DNA from: Calonectria ilicicola
Taxonomy: Eukaryota; Ascomycota; Sordariomycetes; Hypocreales; Nectriaceae
Direction: 5' to 3'
Length of the DNA stretch: 64,000 nucleotides
Assembly (NCBI GenBank): GCA_020809705.1
Contig: CP085825.1
Location: 2,356,001 to 2,420,000, forward strand
The notes beneath the pieces were generated by a model. That model made no database searches. It saw only the letters and a program-made list of their open reading frames with translations, and was not told where the DNA came from. Made by a program: the position numbers and the translations under genes. Each line of letters starts with the position of its first letter. The stretch's first letter is position 1. Shown here piece by piece: positions 10,601-21,281 of this stretch.

Positions 10601-12196
10601 CTCTGCAGCCGATGCTGCCCTGAGGGAATGCTATTGTTACTGCAACACCACCCCTCCCCCCAGAGCGTCGGGTCCGGTCGTGTGTTGTTGTTGTCGCTTC
10701 CGCCGCCAACATGGCTGCGCGCATCCATCTGCGCCGTCTGATTTCATCCCGGTTTTTTTCGTCCCTCGTGTGTTAGTGTACGATTCAGCACGGCTAAGCT
10801 GCCTGTCTCGGACTGACCTTGTGCTTGCGTACATAACTACGTATCTGATGTTGCTTGTTTGCTGACTTGCTTGCTTTTCTTTGCTTTGCTTTGCTTTGCT
10901 TTGCTTGGCTATGTTCTGCTTTGCTTTGCTTTGCTTTTTTTTTTTTCCTCTTCCCTTGCGTCTCCACCACGTTCCGTCTCCACCGTTCCATGGCTGTCTT
11001 CCAAATTTTTTCTGCTGTGAATTTAAAAAAAGAAAAGACAAAACAGAGACCAGGAAAGGGACCCGCTGGCCCTGCTCGTCCACTGCCGCGGTCCTCCGAA
11101 AGTCGCTTCGTCCACTCACGCGTGCTGCTGGGGCCTGGCCTCCCACCCCTCTCCGGCCCCCCTGCTGGCCCTTGCTGCTGTTTGTGACGGCACTGCCCGC
11201 CCTGCTAAAAGACGTTACCCCACATTGAGCTTGCTCCCAGGGCGTGGGCCGTGTGAGCTGCGGGCGGCGTGTGGGTAGGTAGCCTGGGTGCTGGAGGGTG
11301 TGTGTGGTGCCGTGCAGTGCGCTGCGGGTTGTGTGGTTGTGGGTGTCTGTCTGCTTGTGGCGGTCGACACTGCTCCGCGACTGGAATCTTTTCCTTTGCG
11401 GATCCAGCTACATTTGCCATTCGCAATCCTCATCCCCCTCAGCCAAATCCTCTGCTTCATCCGCAACCCGTCCACCGGCCTTGCTGGCCTATCCTCGCTT
11501 GCCCTGTCGTCCGCGCTCGTCTTGATTGGAAACCCCTGCGAGCAAATTCATTCTCTCCCTCCCCCGTCTCTCGCATTGTCCATCCCCTAGTAAGCCCATC
11601 CCACCGTCTTTCTGCTCGTCATCGCTCACACCTGAAAAAAAGCCTACCAAACCAACCACGCGCAATCGCCCTTGGACGACCGACCAGACGCCCACGCGAT
11701 CCCGGGAAAGCCTCTTTGTGTGACGACGAAGCCGTCCAACCCGCTCTGCGAGCCTGTACTACCTACACGCTCGATAGCTAATCAGCCCGCTCGCACCTTT
11801 TGTTTTACGGCTGACCTTCCGACCTGCTTGCAATCAACCACGATTCTGGCGACATACTCTCCATTCATATCTCGCCTCCCTTGAACCCCTCGGATCGAAT
11901 ACGCCAACTCTCCGCCCCGACATAGCGGCTTAGTCGTACCTGCGTGGGCGATCCCGCCCCCAACACTCAGATACAGAGCATGACCTACCCCCGCTCTCGA
12001 TCCCTCCTTCGTTTTATTCGTCCCTGCGCCTTCTAGTGCTCATTGACGACGGCCTTTCGGAAGAAACCTGCTCAGCCCTGTGTCTTGGGTGCGGCCTTTG
12101 GCTGACAGCTTGCTGGTGGGGAGGCTATAGACCGCCTTGTTGCTGGGGCACGAACGTTGGCGCTCAGAGCCTTCAACTTTCATACATCCTGTCACA
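7606..12196. promoter_or_regulatory. Long gene-poor region leading to the cNMP/F-box/LRR gene
   Basis: About 4.6 kb with no convincing protein gene; open frames on both strands are short, GC-biased and mutually overlapping. From about 10.8 kb to the start at 12197 the plus strand is C/T-rich with many short pyrimidine runs, which suggests a long promoter and 5' leader for the downstream plus-strand gene. A CTTTG repeat lies at about 10874-10935. The leader may carry several upstream ATGs. Confidence 0.45.
10874..10935 (+). repeat. Imperfect CTTTG pentanucleotide repeat
   Basis: Two blocks of repeated CTTTG separated by a short variant segment, followed by a poly-T run and C/T-rich sequence. 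It lies roughly 1.3 kb upstream of the start at 12197. Confidence 0.85.
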
Positions 12197-14349
12197 ATGA
12201 GGCGGAGCCGCTCTCCGGGTTCTTCGCCATACAGGGCATTGGCCCATCACCAACAGAACGCTGCTGCGGGCGCCTCTTCTGACTCTGTTTCACTCATTCG
12301 ATCCTTCAATGTCGATACCAATCCAACCCGGCCAGTCCGGCCCTCGCCCCTCACGGCATCTACCATTCGAGATATGCCCCTGGACCTGGTTGACCGTATG
12401 AGATCTTTCCCCCTCTTCATGTCCGCCCCTGAGGACTTCCTCATCGCTATCGGAAACCATGTAAAGCCTCAGATACATGCACCCAACGACCATATTGTAA
12501 CTGAGGGGGATGATGCCAAGGCAATGTACTGGTTGGTTCGGGGTGTTGTTGCTGTTACATCCCGCGATGGCGAAGCTGTTTACGCTGAGCTAAAACCTGG
12601 GGCGTTCTTTGGTGAAATTGGTGTTTTGATGCAGATGCCTCGAACAGCCACCATTGTTGCCCGAACAAAGTGCTTGCTTCTGGTTTTGAAAAAAGAGGAT
12701 CTGCACTCAGTCATGCCTAGATTTCCAGATATGGAGAAGGCAATTCGTGAAGAGGCACAGGAGCGTCTCAATATCCTCAAGAAGCGACGACAAGAAAGCG
12801 GCAAGATGCTCAAGTCACCGAAAACGGACTGCATCTCACGAGAAGCAGCTCCTGGCGAAGTTTCAACAGGAGAGAGAGGTCACATCAAAGACGGAGCAGT
12901 TATCAATACGAAAAAGAGAAAGTCTCCGAGCCCGGGCATTATTGAAGACCCTGTAGCTGGTAGCGCCTTGGGCAGTGGCTTGGTGAATATTCGCAAAACC
13001 CTGAAGGAGCTTCCTCTCTTCTCGACGCTCCCGACCGATATTCTGCATTTTCTCGGATTGAGTGTTCAGCCAAAGACTTATACCCCTTTCACGGATATCG
13101 TCCTTCAAGGTCGTCCTGGAAACGAAATCTACTTTATTGTCCGAGGAGAAGCGGAAGTGATTCACGATGAGCCTTCCATGGGAGAGAGTGCTCACAATCT
13201 CACACGATCAATTCAAAGAAGGCCGCGATTGAAGGCTGGCCAATATTTTGGAGAAGTAACCAGCTTGGGCTTCTCCCCTGGCCGAACCGCCACAGTACGG
13301 TCAATTACCACCGTCGAGTGCCTTATGATTCCTGGCCAGGTCGTTGACGAACTTTGGAAGCGGTGCCCCCCAGATATCAAGTTGGAAGTGGAAGAGACAG
13401 CGCGTTTGCGTTATCACACGAAGAGTGACGATGTTGATATGATTGATACCGATGGAAAGTCAAAGGCGAACAAATCTGACCCTCCTACACCGACAACACC
13501 TACTCGTACCTCATTGCCTGACTTTGCCTTTGCGCATCCATCAAAACCCAACTCCCCAGTCAAGGATGAATCGGGTATGGAACCCAAGGATCCAGATCCG
13601 TTTCTGAGCGTGAACATGGAGAACATTAGGAACCGTCGACGTCACTCACTGGCTCCACCAACCCCCCAGATGACTCCCCAGTCTGAAAGTTCATCATTGA
13701 TGACAAATGGGACTAGATCTCGTTTGGCAGAAATCACGCCTATCAAATTCGCATTTGACGATGAGGCCGAAGACGTTCCTGCTAAGCGAGTCAAAACCTT
13801 GCCTCGGCGACCTTTGGTGCTGAGCAGGCCTATTCTCTCGGATGAAATCTTGATATACATTTTCAAGTTTGTTGACATTGGGCAACTTTTCCGGCTTCGC
13901 CTTGTCAGCTCTCAATGGCGCAAAATTCTCACTACGTCCCCTAAAGTGTGCCAATATGTCGATCTGTCCATTTACAATCGTAGAATAACCGATGAGGTTA
14001 TTATCAAGGTCCTTGCACCCTTCATTGGAACTCGGGCCCGGACAATAGACCTTAACAATTGCTTTCACATTACGGATGAAGGATTTTCTACTCTCTGGCG
14101 CAAGTGCGGCAAAAACGTCAAGCAATGGAGGATGAAGTCAGTTTGGGATGTCTCCGCCAACCAAATCCTGGAAATGAGTGAGACAGCAAAGGACCTAGAG
14201 GAAGTGGATTGGAGCAATTGCCGTAAAGTTGGGGACAACTTGCTTGGTCGTGTGGTCGGCTGGGTTGTGCCCGATCCACCGCCAGCCAGCAAACAGGTCG
14301 TTATCTCGAGCTCATCAGCAAAGTCAAAGAGCAAGACACAACAGCAACA

Positions 14350-14381
<32 letters not shown>

Positions 14382-15199
14382 AGAAGGCGCAGAACATGCC
14401 ACCACCAGGAACCGTCATAGGATGCCCCAAATTGAAACGGCTGAACCTGTCGTATTGTAAGCACATTACGGATCGGTCTATGGCTCACCTTGCTGCTCAT
14501 GCATCAAACCGCGTGGAATCGCTCTCTCTCACTCGTTGCACATCCATTACAGATGCAGGATTCCAATCCTGGGCCCCCTTTCGATTTGAGAAGCTCACTC
14601 GATTGTGTCTCGCGGACTGCACCTACCTGTCGGACAATGCGGTCGTGGCTCTTGTTAACTCAGCTAAGAACCTAACCCATTTGGACCTGTCATTCTGCTG
14701 TGCTTTGTCTGACACCGCAACCGAAGTTGTGGCTCTTCGCCTGCCTAAGCTCAGAGAACTGCGCCTGGCATTCTGCGGTAGTGCTGTTAGTGACGGGAGC
14801 TTGGAGAGCGTGGCGCTTCATCTGAACGACTTGGAGGCCCTGAGTGTCCGTGGCTGTGTTCGTGTCACTGGCAGAGGAGTGGAGAATGTCCTGAATGGCT
14901 GTGGACGACTCACTTGGATAGATGTGAGTCAATGCCGCAATCTTGAAGGTTGGTTGCGAGCTGGTGGCGTTGCTAGCTGGGGATTTGATGATAGAGTTGG
15001 TGCTCCTCCAGCCGAGAGTGTGGCTGGCGAAGGTCTTGGTGAAGCATTCGAAGAAGAACCCCGCGTACCGAAGACGATGAGCGTTGCGATGTTGACGTCG
15101 CAAAGCTACATGCCTCGGTCTGCTTTCGGCATGAGAATGAGGAGAGCTCGGCGGCCGGTAAGGTTTGTCGTGGAGAAAGGAGTTGGTGGATTGCGATGA
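12197..15199 (+). CDS. Protein with two cyclic-nucleotide-binding domains, an F-box and leucine-rich repeats
   Basis: A single exon of 1,000 residues from the ATG at 12197 (context CACAATG); an in-frame ATG at 12137 would add 20 residues. In order: a Ser-rich N-terminus; a first cyclic-nucleotide-binding (CNB) domain at about residues 70-180 with phosphate cassette GAFFGEIGVLMQMPRTATI; a linker; a second CNB domain at about 280-400 with GQYFGEVTSLGFSPGRTATV; a Ser/Pro-rich linker; an F-box at about 560-610 (ILSDEILIYIFKFVDIGQLF); and an LRR array of the Cys-containing type (NCFHITDEG, YCKHITDRS, RCTSITDAG), interrupted by a poly-Gln tract at 14338-14383. F-box proteins recruit substrates to SCF ubiquitin ligases through Skp1. 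Both cassettes retain the Glu and Arg that contact cyclic nucleotide in PKA-type domains, so ligand-regulated ubiquitination is plausible but unproven. Confidence 0.92.
14338..14383 (+). repeat. CAG/CAA tract coding for poly-Gln inside the LRR region
   Basis: Mixed CAG and CAA codons give about 15 consecutive glutamines between two LRR blocks. It is probably a flexible loop, and its length could vary between strains. Confidence 0.95.
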
Positions 15200-16382
15200 A
15201 ATGGGTAACAAATGATATGGCCATCTTTTGGGAATGTCGCATGTTTCTGGGAGATACAAGGGAGCATTGGGACCATACAGCACTGGCGTCATAACCATGG
15301 GCAGAACGGGATTTATGTCAATGGATTCATTTTTTTCTGGGTGGTGTGCAGGTTGTACTGTAGACGGAAGGGATATGCCGATGACAAGCTACATAGATAC
15401 CCGGATGAAGCGGAAGCTGGGGCACATACATAATGACGCAGATGTTGATTTGGAAAAACACTATGATTGAAAATGGACTATTTAGACATGATCGAATTTG
15501 AATGCTAAGAGCGATAGGGGTTCTAAAGTGCTTGTCCACTAACATATTGACTTTGATGAGAGTTCTGTTGGCGAAGGAATAAAGACGTGGCACTGCACAC
15601 GAATTTCTGTCCCAGCTCGGCTGCAAGAAAGATTACATTATACTAAAATAAAATAATGATTGGAAGTATACAAAATGACATTGGGAGTTTGTTATTTCCC
15701 CTCGCCATAATTATTTTTCTTATTGCATTACATTATTGGGTCCCACAGTAACATCTTGGGATGAATTCATTGCCTTTCATTCTGCCTTGGGCGACGCAAA
15801 GTCTCTCTAAACTCTGGAGTGAATACTAATAATTTTGTAAAGTAAAAAAGAAGAAACCCCCGAGAGCCCTATTACGATTTGATTTTTTAGATGCATTTAT
15901 GTCGTCGTGTACATTTTTAATCGTAGCTGTCTGGTGCTTTGTATTGCGACATGCGCTGGGTGACTCATTAATTGTTTTCCTCCTTCGATTTCTTTCTTTG
16001 ACACGATAATCCTACGTGAAAAATATTCGGAACGTCTTAGAAGTCCGGAGCGCTTTCTGACTCCTCGTTTTGCCGGTCAATTGGAATTTAACGGGAGGTT
16101 ATTTAACTCCGTCGTGGAGGCTCGGCTGCGTTTCTCTATTTCCGAGGAACCCACTCGTGCTGCATCACCACTGCTGACCAAACGGAACTTCGAGGTCATT
16201 CTAAAACCAAAAAAACTAAGACACGTGACGGGCGAGTTGACTCCACTCAGGCCAACCCTGGACGTCATACGCTTCACATATTATAACCGGCTTTTCTCGT
16301 CTCTTTCGGTGCTTGCCCCCGCATAGCCTTTCCTTTGTAAAGCCTCAACTCACAACGCCAAGAAACACAGTCGTTTTCGACA
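15200..16382. promoter_or_regulatory. Intergenic region, 3' flank of the F-box gene and promoter of the Bax-inhibitor-like gene
   Basis: About 1.2 kb without a supported gene. An AT-rich stretch at 15600-15950 follows the F-box gene. Toward the next start lie TGACTCA at 15961-15967, CACGTG at 16222-16227, a CRE-like GACGTCAT at 16261-16268 and a TTATAA element near 16281, about 100 bases before the ATG at 16383. Confidence 0.5.
16278..16287 (+). promoter_or_regulatory. TATA-like element upstream of the Bax-inhibitor-like gene
   Basis: The sequence catattataa sits about 100 bases before the ATG and 10 bases after a CRE-like GACGTCAT motif. Confidence 0.4.
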
Positions 16383-17475
16383 ATGTCGTTTACGCTCACA
16401 CTCCGCCAGGGCCCCGCGCGTCTCGCGCAGCGGCTGCCTGAGCTCTCCAAGTCGACGCTGCGATATGCCGCTCCGGTTCGAAGCTTCCACACCCCGACTA
16501 AGCCGACACCCAACTTCTTCACCTCGCGCATCACCTCGGCCACCGCCCGAAACACCTTCCAGCGATCCTCCCGCTCATACTACCAGGAGTCTGCGCGGCA
16601 GCAGACCGCCGGCGCCGCCAGCGGGACGACGACCCGCAAGCTCTTGGTGGGCGGTGCCATCTTCGGAGGTACGCTCGTTGCCATTAACGCCGTCTTCAAC
16701 CGGGAGACTCGCGAGGATGGTGGCATGCCCATCTATGAGCGCGAGTACCTGAACAACACTTTCCTGCACACCGGCCTCGGAATTGGTATTATCGGCTTGA
16801 CTGCCCGTCAAATGGTTAACACCGGCTTTGTCTACCGACTTATGGTGACCAACCCTTGGGTTGTCGGTATTGGTGGTCTTGCCCTGAGCTTTGCAACCAT
16901 GATTGGCACCCGATCCATCAGCCCTGACAAGTGAGTATATATCTTCATTGGTAACTAAAAAAAGCAATTTTTTGCTAACATGGCACAGCTATATTCCCAA
17001 GTACGCTCTCTGGACCGCCTTCAACGCCACCCAGGCCGCCTTTGTCGCTCCTTTGCTTGCTTTCGTTCCCGGTGCCCTTCTTGCCCGTGCCGGTCTCTAC
17101 ACTGTTGCCATGATGGGTGGTCTGGCTGTTGTTGGTGCTACCGCTAAGCAGGAGAAGTACCTGTACATTGGTGGTCCCCTCCTGGCTGGTGCTGCTATTG
17201 TTGCTGCATCTGGTCTCGCCCCTCTCATCATCCCCGCCACCGCTGTCCGAACTCTGGCCTTTACTGAGAACATCTGGCTCTACGGTGGTCTTGCCGTATT
17301 CGGTGGCTTCACTCTCTACGACGTGCAGAAGGTCCTCCACCACGCTCGTCTCGCCCAGGCTGGCGTCATCCGTCGCGACCCCGTCAACGAGAGCATCTCT
17401 CTCGAGCTTGACTTCCTCAACATCTTTATCCGCATGGTTCAGATCCTCATGATGCAGCAGAACCGAAGAAAGTGA
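16383..17475 (+). CDS. Mitochondrial Bax-inhibitor-1/GHITM-like membrane protein
   Basis: Exons 16383-16930 and 16989-17475 give 344 residues; the intron has donor GTGAGT, a TGCTAAC branch and acceptor CACAG. Residues 1-70 are rich in Arg, Ser and Thr and lack acidic residues (RQGPARLAQRLPELSKS, VRSFHTPT), a typical mitochondrial presequence. At least six hydrophobic segments follow, and the C-terminal core LELDFLNIFIRMVQIL with the upstream FTLYDVQKVLHHAR is typical of the BI-1/TMBIM superfamily. The closest described relative is GHITM/MICS1, an inner-membrane protein linked to cristae structure and cytochrome c retention, and more recently to ion exchange. The gene is convergent with methionine sulfoxide reductase A, and an AATAAA-like sequence occurs at about 17641. 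Family assignment is strong; the fungal role is inferred. Confidence 0.9.
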
Positions 17476-17860
17476 TTGATAATAGGGGATGGCCGCGGCA
17501 GTGGTGGATGGTGAACGGAAGCATGTATTATTTAAAGTTAAAGGAACCATTGGAAGAGGTTAATGAAACTCCTCTCTGGACTAGGCATTGTTGCTGTTAC
17601 GGGTAGATGGGAGTCCCGTTTTCTTTGTACGGATATACCAAAATAAAGATGAAAATCTCCCCCAATATTCTTTGCATAGGCCCTTTTGTGATGTGTGTAA
17701 AATCTATATTGCTATGCTGGGCGATTCAAAAATGCAAACTACAATCTGCTCAATTGGCCAAATTGAGACTGGTCTCAAACTTCTCTTACATCCTGCAACC
17801 ATCTCCATCTCTCCGGGTAATCAATCCTCTTCATAATCTCGCACCAATTTTAGATCCCCC
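17476..17860. other. Convergent 3' flanks of two genes
   Basis: This 385-base gap separates the stop codons of the Bax-inhibitor-like gene and the methionine sulfoxide reductase gene. An AATAAA-type signal lies near 17641. The two transcripts may overlap at their ends. No gene is seen. Confidence 0.5.
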
Positions 17861-18551
17861 CTACTCAAGAGGAGCAAACGGTCGCAGGAAGTGGCTGGGG
17901 CACTCGTAGCCGCTGGGGTTGTTGTTGAGATACAGCTGGTGGTATTCCTCGGCGGTCCACCACTTGCCAGCGGGAGCCACCTCGGTAACGACGCCGCCCT
18001 TCCACCACTGCTCGTTGACCTTTGCCGTCACCTCGCGGGCAATCTTCTCCTGCTCCTCGTCGTGGAAGTAAATGGCGGAGCGGTACTGGGGGCCAGTGTC
18101 GGGGCCCTGGGCGTTGAGCGTCGTGGGGTCGTGCATCTTGTAGAAGAACTCGAGGAGCTGGCGGTACGAGACCTGGTTGGGGTCGAAGATGATTTGCGCA
18201 GCTTCAGCATCTGCGGGTTGTTTTTATGGTTAGCTACATTCGCAATATCAAGAAAAATGCTGGTCATGTATACGTACGGCCAGTCTTGCCTCCGCAGACA
18301 GCGCGGTAGCTCGGGTTCTCCAGGTCGCCGCCAATGTAGCCGACCTTGGCGTCGATAAGGCCCTTGCCGGCAAAGTGCTTGCGGTAGAGGTGCTCGGTGC
18401 CCCAGAAGCAGCCGGCAGCGACGGTGCAGCGCTGGGCGCCAGCGGGGAGCGAGGAGGTTGCGGCAGAGGCGTCGGGCGCAACGCTGAGCATGGCCGACTG
18501 GACTGAGGGGCGCACAAGGCGCGCGACGAAAGCTGGGAGTTGGAATGGCAT
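17861..18551 (-). CDS. mxr1: Peptide-methionine (S)-S-oxide reductase MsrA
   Basis: Minus-strand exons 18278-18551 and 17861-18210 give 207 residues; splicing rebuilds the GHAEAAQ segment of the family. MsrA reduces methionine S-sulfoxide in proteins and free methionine, repairing oxidative damage with electrons from thioredoxin. The catalytic Cys is C48 in AAGCFWGTEH; the conserved VGYIGGDLENPSYRAVC segment follows, and a possible resolving Cys lies in GYECPSHF near the C-terminus. The first 35 residues (MPFQLPAFVARLVRPSVQ) carry two arginines and no acidic residues before the Asp at 27, so mitochondrial targeting of the long form is possible; a second Met at residue 21 could give a cytosolic form. 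The length suits the family. Identity is certain, location inferred. Confidence 0.96.
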
Positions 18552-20057
18552 TATGGACTCTCTTTTTTAATTTTTTTTGTTGGTCCTTGTCTGTCTTTGG
18601 GGAGTGGTGGGCTTGCTGTCGCGACTATGATTTTTCCCCTCCTCTGTTGTTAGTGGGGTGGGCTATGGGGAATGCGAATGCTGCTAGCTGGGATAGTTTG
18701 AATGCGGGGTGCTGTTGCTGCTATAGCTCTGAAGCTCTTTCGTCCTGAGCGGGTACTGAGCTGGGCGGGCGAGGTGATGTTTATAACTCTGCGTAGGGGA
18801 GGAACTCGGTCACGGGCAATGCGATGAGGAAATTGATGATTCCAAGCTACAGGTTTATAGCAGAAGCTGTGTGATGCAAAATTAAACCGCCGGGTGCGGG
18901 ACGTGACAAATCCGCCGATGTGGAGGGGTTAGAGAGGTGCCCTGCCAAGTGCGTCACCGATGTCGCCGATGACGATGCAGAGATGAGATCTAGGCGTTGC
19001 CCACTTTGGGGCCACCACTAGCAGCAGCGCGTATCTGCGTGTGGCGCATCTCCAGCGACCTCGCGCGGCATCTGTTTGGAATCAAGGGAAATTTGATTTG
19101 AAAACCCCGGTTCATGGAATCCAACGAGGCTTGGGCGAGCATGACAAATACTCGGCAGCCAGGACTCCGAGGCTGTGTTCTTTTGGGGCCCAGGCGATCG
19201 GCTCGAGCGGGGCAAATTAGGGCCATGCTCTGCGCGGAACGAACCGCTTAGGGGAGCTGAAACTGCTTGAGGCGAAGCCAAGTGTAAGGCGCATCATGGA
19301 TGCCTGCAGTAGCTAATTCATTCGACAGATCTAAATGGCCATTGAAAGGTGGCTGATCAATGAACAAGAACTAAAGCGTCATCGTGTCCCGCATGCGCAG
19401 ACAGTACATCATGTGCTATGACTTTGGGATAGTGGATTATGCATTATCCTGATGCTACCAAAAGTGCCTACTTTTTTCTCTTCCATCAAGAGAGTCACAA
19501 ATCAAGGTTGTATGCATAATTGAATAAAACCAAGTTAACAAGTATAGTTTAATATTGCATTTGGTATTAATTATTCTATCAGCGCATCATAGCCAGTTAT
19601 CCCCTTGAAGTGTAGGTGTTTGCAAACCTCACCTTCACCCTGTGCATCTCATTCCGGTGCTACCTGATAAGAACCATGGCCGCTCTATTCCAATATCTAC
19701 ACCGGACAACTTCCGAGCCGGATATGTTTCCCCGCCCAATATTATTTAGTCTGTTCTAGTTTGGCTCATCAATTATAAGTTCCCCATGGGGAGGTGAGCA
19801 CAAGTTGTCTTATAAGACGAAAACTCTCCAGATTCGTGAAACTAGATGATGGGGAAGCCTGGCTCTCCTCATGCACCGGTCGTTTTGCAAAAGCCCCAAT
19901 CGCAATTTTCTCCCATTTTTGTGCTAGTAAGAGTTGAAATCAGATTGATAAGTTCTCCCATTGAACAAATGCAGGCCCTCAACTAGGCCGTGTCTCAACG
20001 GCGCCGTAGCCTGTTGTTGCTGTTACTACTACTGCTGCCGTGAAGCCTCCCAAATAA
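18552..20057. other. Intergenic region between two divergent genes
   Basis: About 1.5 kb between the starts of the reductase (minus) and the amidohydrolase (plus). The part near 19400-19800 is AT-rich. Short open frames on the minus strand at 19.0-19.3 kb look like chance. No gene or clear motif is supported. Confidence 0.45.
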
Positions 20058-21281
20058 ATGGCCCACATGCAACAAGCATGCCGAGGTTTGCCTGCCGCAG
20101 CCAGACTCGGACATTTGCAAAGAGCAGCGCTTCGCAATCCTTTGTCCTCGGCAGCCCAGTTCGTATCATCATCCCTGCTCCGCCGAGCAACCGTGGCACC
20201 GGCTTCCTACAGCACCCGATCCACTGTGTCGGCCAACGACCCGCTGCGGACGGCGACGGCCCGTTCCAGGCTCAACGACGGACAACAAAAGCCGCCCGGC
20301 CTGCGCGGGCAGTGCCATGTAAAAACAGCATCAGAAGCAGTAGAAGAAGCAGCAGAAGAAGCAGCAGAAGCCGTCAAGATGCCCGGCAGCGCGACCGAAG
20401 ACGACGACGCTACGAGCCTCCCGCTCTCTCAGCGCATCCCCGCCGGCGCCTGGGACTCGCACATGCACATCGTCGACCCCGTCAACTACCCGCTGAGCGC
20501 CGCCGCCGTGTACTGCCCCAGCCCCTTCTCGCTGAAGCAGGCGCTGGAGTTTGAGGTGGCCGTGGGCATCGCCAACATTGTCATTGTGCAGCCGTCCATC
20601 TACGGCGACGACAACTCATGCATGCTCGACGCCCTGCGTCGTCTCGGCCCGGAGCGGGGGCGGGGCGTCGTCCAATTCGACCCCGCGACCACGACCCCCG
20701 AGCAGCTGCGCGAGTGGCACCGGCTCGGCGTCCGCGGCGTGAGGCTCAATATCCAGTCCACGGAGCGCGAGATCGACGCCGGCGAGCTCTCGCGCCTCCT
20801 GCACAGCTATGCCGATGCTGTGAGACCCCTCGGCTGGGTCGTCCAGGTCTACGTGCCCATGCCGCTCATCGCCCACCTCGAGCCCATAGTCCCCGGCCTC
20901 AATGTGCGTTTCTGCATCGACCACATAGGCCACCCTGTTCTCACCCAGGACTCACCCGCAGACCCGTACCAGTTGGCTGGCTTCTCCTCTCTTGTCCGGC
21001 TGCTCCAAACCACCAACACCTATGTAAAGCTCTCGGCCCCATACCGCATCACCAAGGACCCAAGCTATAGGGCTCTTGAGCCAGTCGCCAAGGAACTCGT
21101 CAAAGTATTTGGCTCCTCTCGCGTTGTATTTGCGACAGACTGGCCGCACACGCGGTTCGAAGGCCTAGATATTCGACCCTGGATAAATCTGGTCTTGAAG
21201 TGGTGCGGCGGAGATGAGCTTCTCGTCGAGAGGCTATTTAGGGGCAACGCCGAAGCGTTGTGGGATGTGAAATCTAATTAA
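20058..21281 (+). CDS. Amidohydrolase-2 family hydrolase, probably mitochondrial (pyrone-dicarboxylate lactonase-like)
   Basis: A single exon of 407 residues. Residues 1-60 are Arg/Ala/Ser-rich with no acidic residues before residue 60 (ARLGHLQRAALRN, SSSLLRRATVAPASYSTR), a strong mitochondrial presequence. Residues 90-107 hold a short Glu/Ala repeat coded by a GAAGCAGCA-type repeat. The TIM-barrel domain starts near residue 125: metal ligand motif AWDSHMHIVDP, then RGVRLNIQS, CIDHIGHP and ATDWPHTRFEG, which match the amidohydrolase-2 superfamily that includes 2-pyrone-4,6-dicarboxylate lactonase. These enzymes hydrolyse lactone or amide bonds, often in the breakdown of aromatic acids. An in-frame ATG at 20379 could give a 300-residue cytosolic form. 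The specific substrate is unknown. Confidence 0.85.
   Translation: MAHMQQACRGLPAAARLGHLQRAALRNPLSSAAQFVSSSLLRRATVAPASYSTRSTVSANDPLRTATARSRLNDGQQKPPGLRGQCHVKTASEAVEEAAEEAAEAVKMPGSATEDDDATSLPLSQRIPAGAWDSHMHIVDPVNYPLSAAAVYCPSPFSLKQALEFEVAVGIANIVIVQPSIYGDDNSCMLDALRRLGPERGRGVVQFDPATTTPEQLREWHRLGVRGVRLNIQSTEREIDAGELSRLLHSYADAVRPLGWVVQVYVPMPLIAHLEPIVPGLNVRFCIDHIGHPVLTQDSPADPYQLAGFSSLVRLLQTTNTYVKLSAPYRITKDPSYRALEPVAKELVKVFGSSRVVFATDWPHTRFEGLDIRPWINLVLKWCGGDELLVERLFRGNAEALWDVKSN
20328..20372 (+). repeat. Trinucleotide-type repeat coding Glu/Ala in the amidohydrolase linker
   Basis: Repeated agaagcagc units encode the EAVEEAAEEAAEA linker between the presequence and the catalytic barrel. Confidence 0.8.

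Noticed and set aside
10404..11781. Several GC-rich frames on both strands in the F-box leader
   Set aside because: They overlap each other on opposite strands, are low complexity, and coincide with the CTTTG and C/T tracts.
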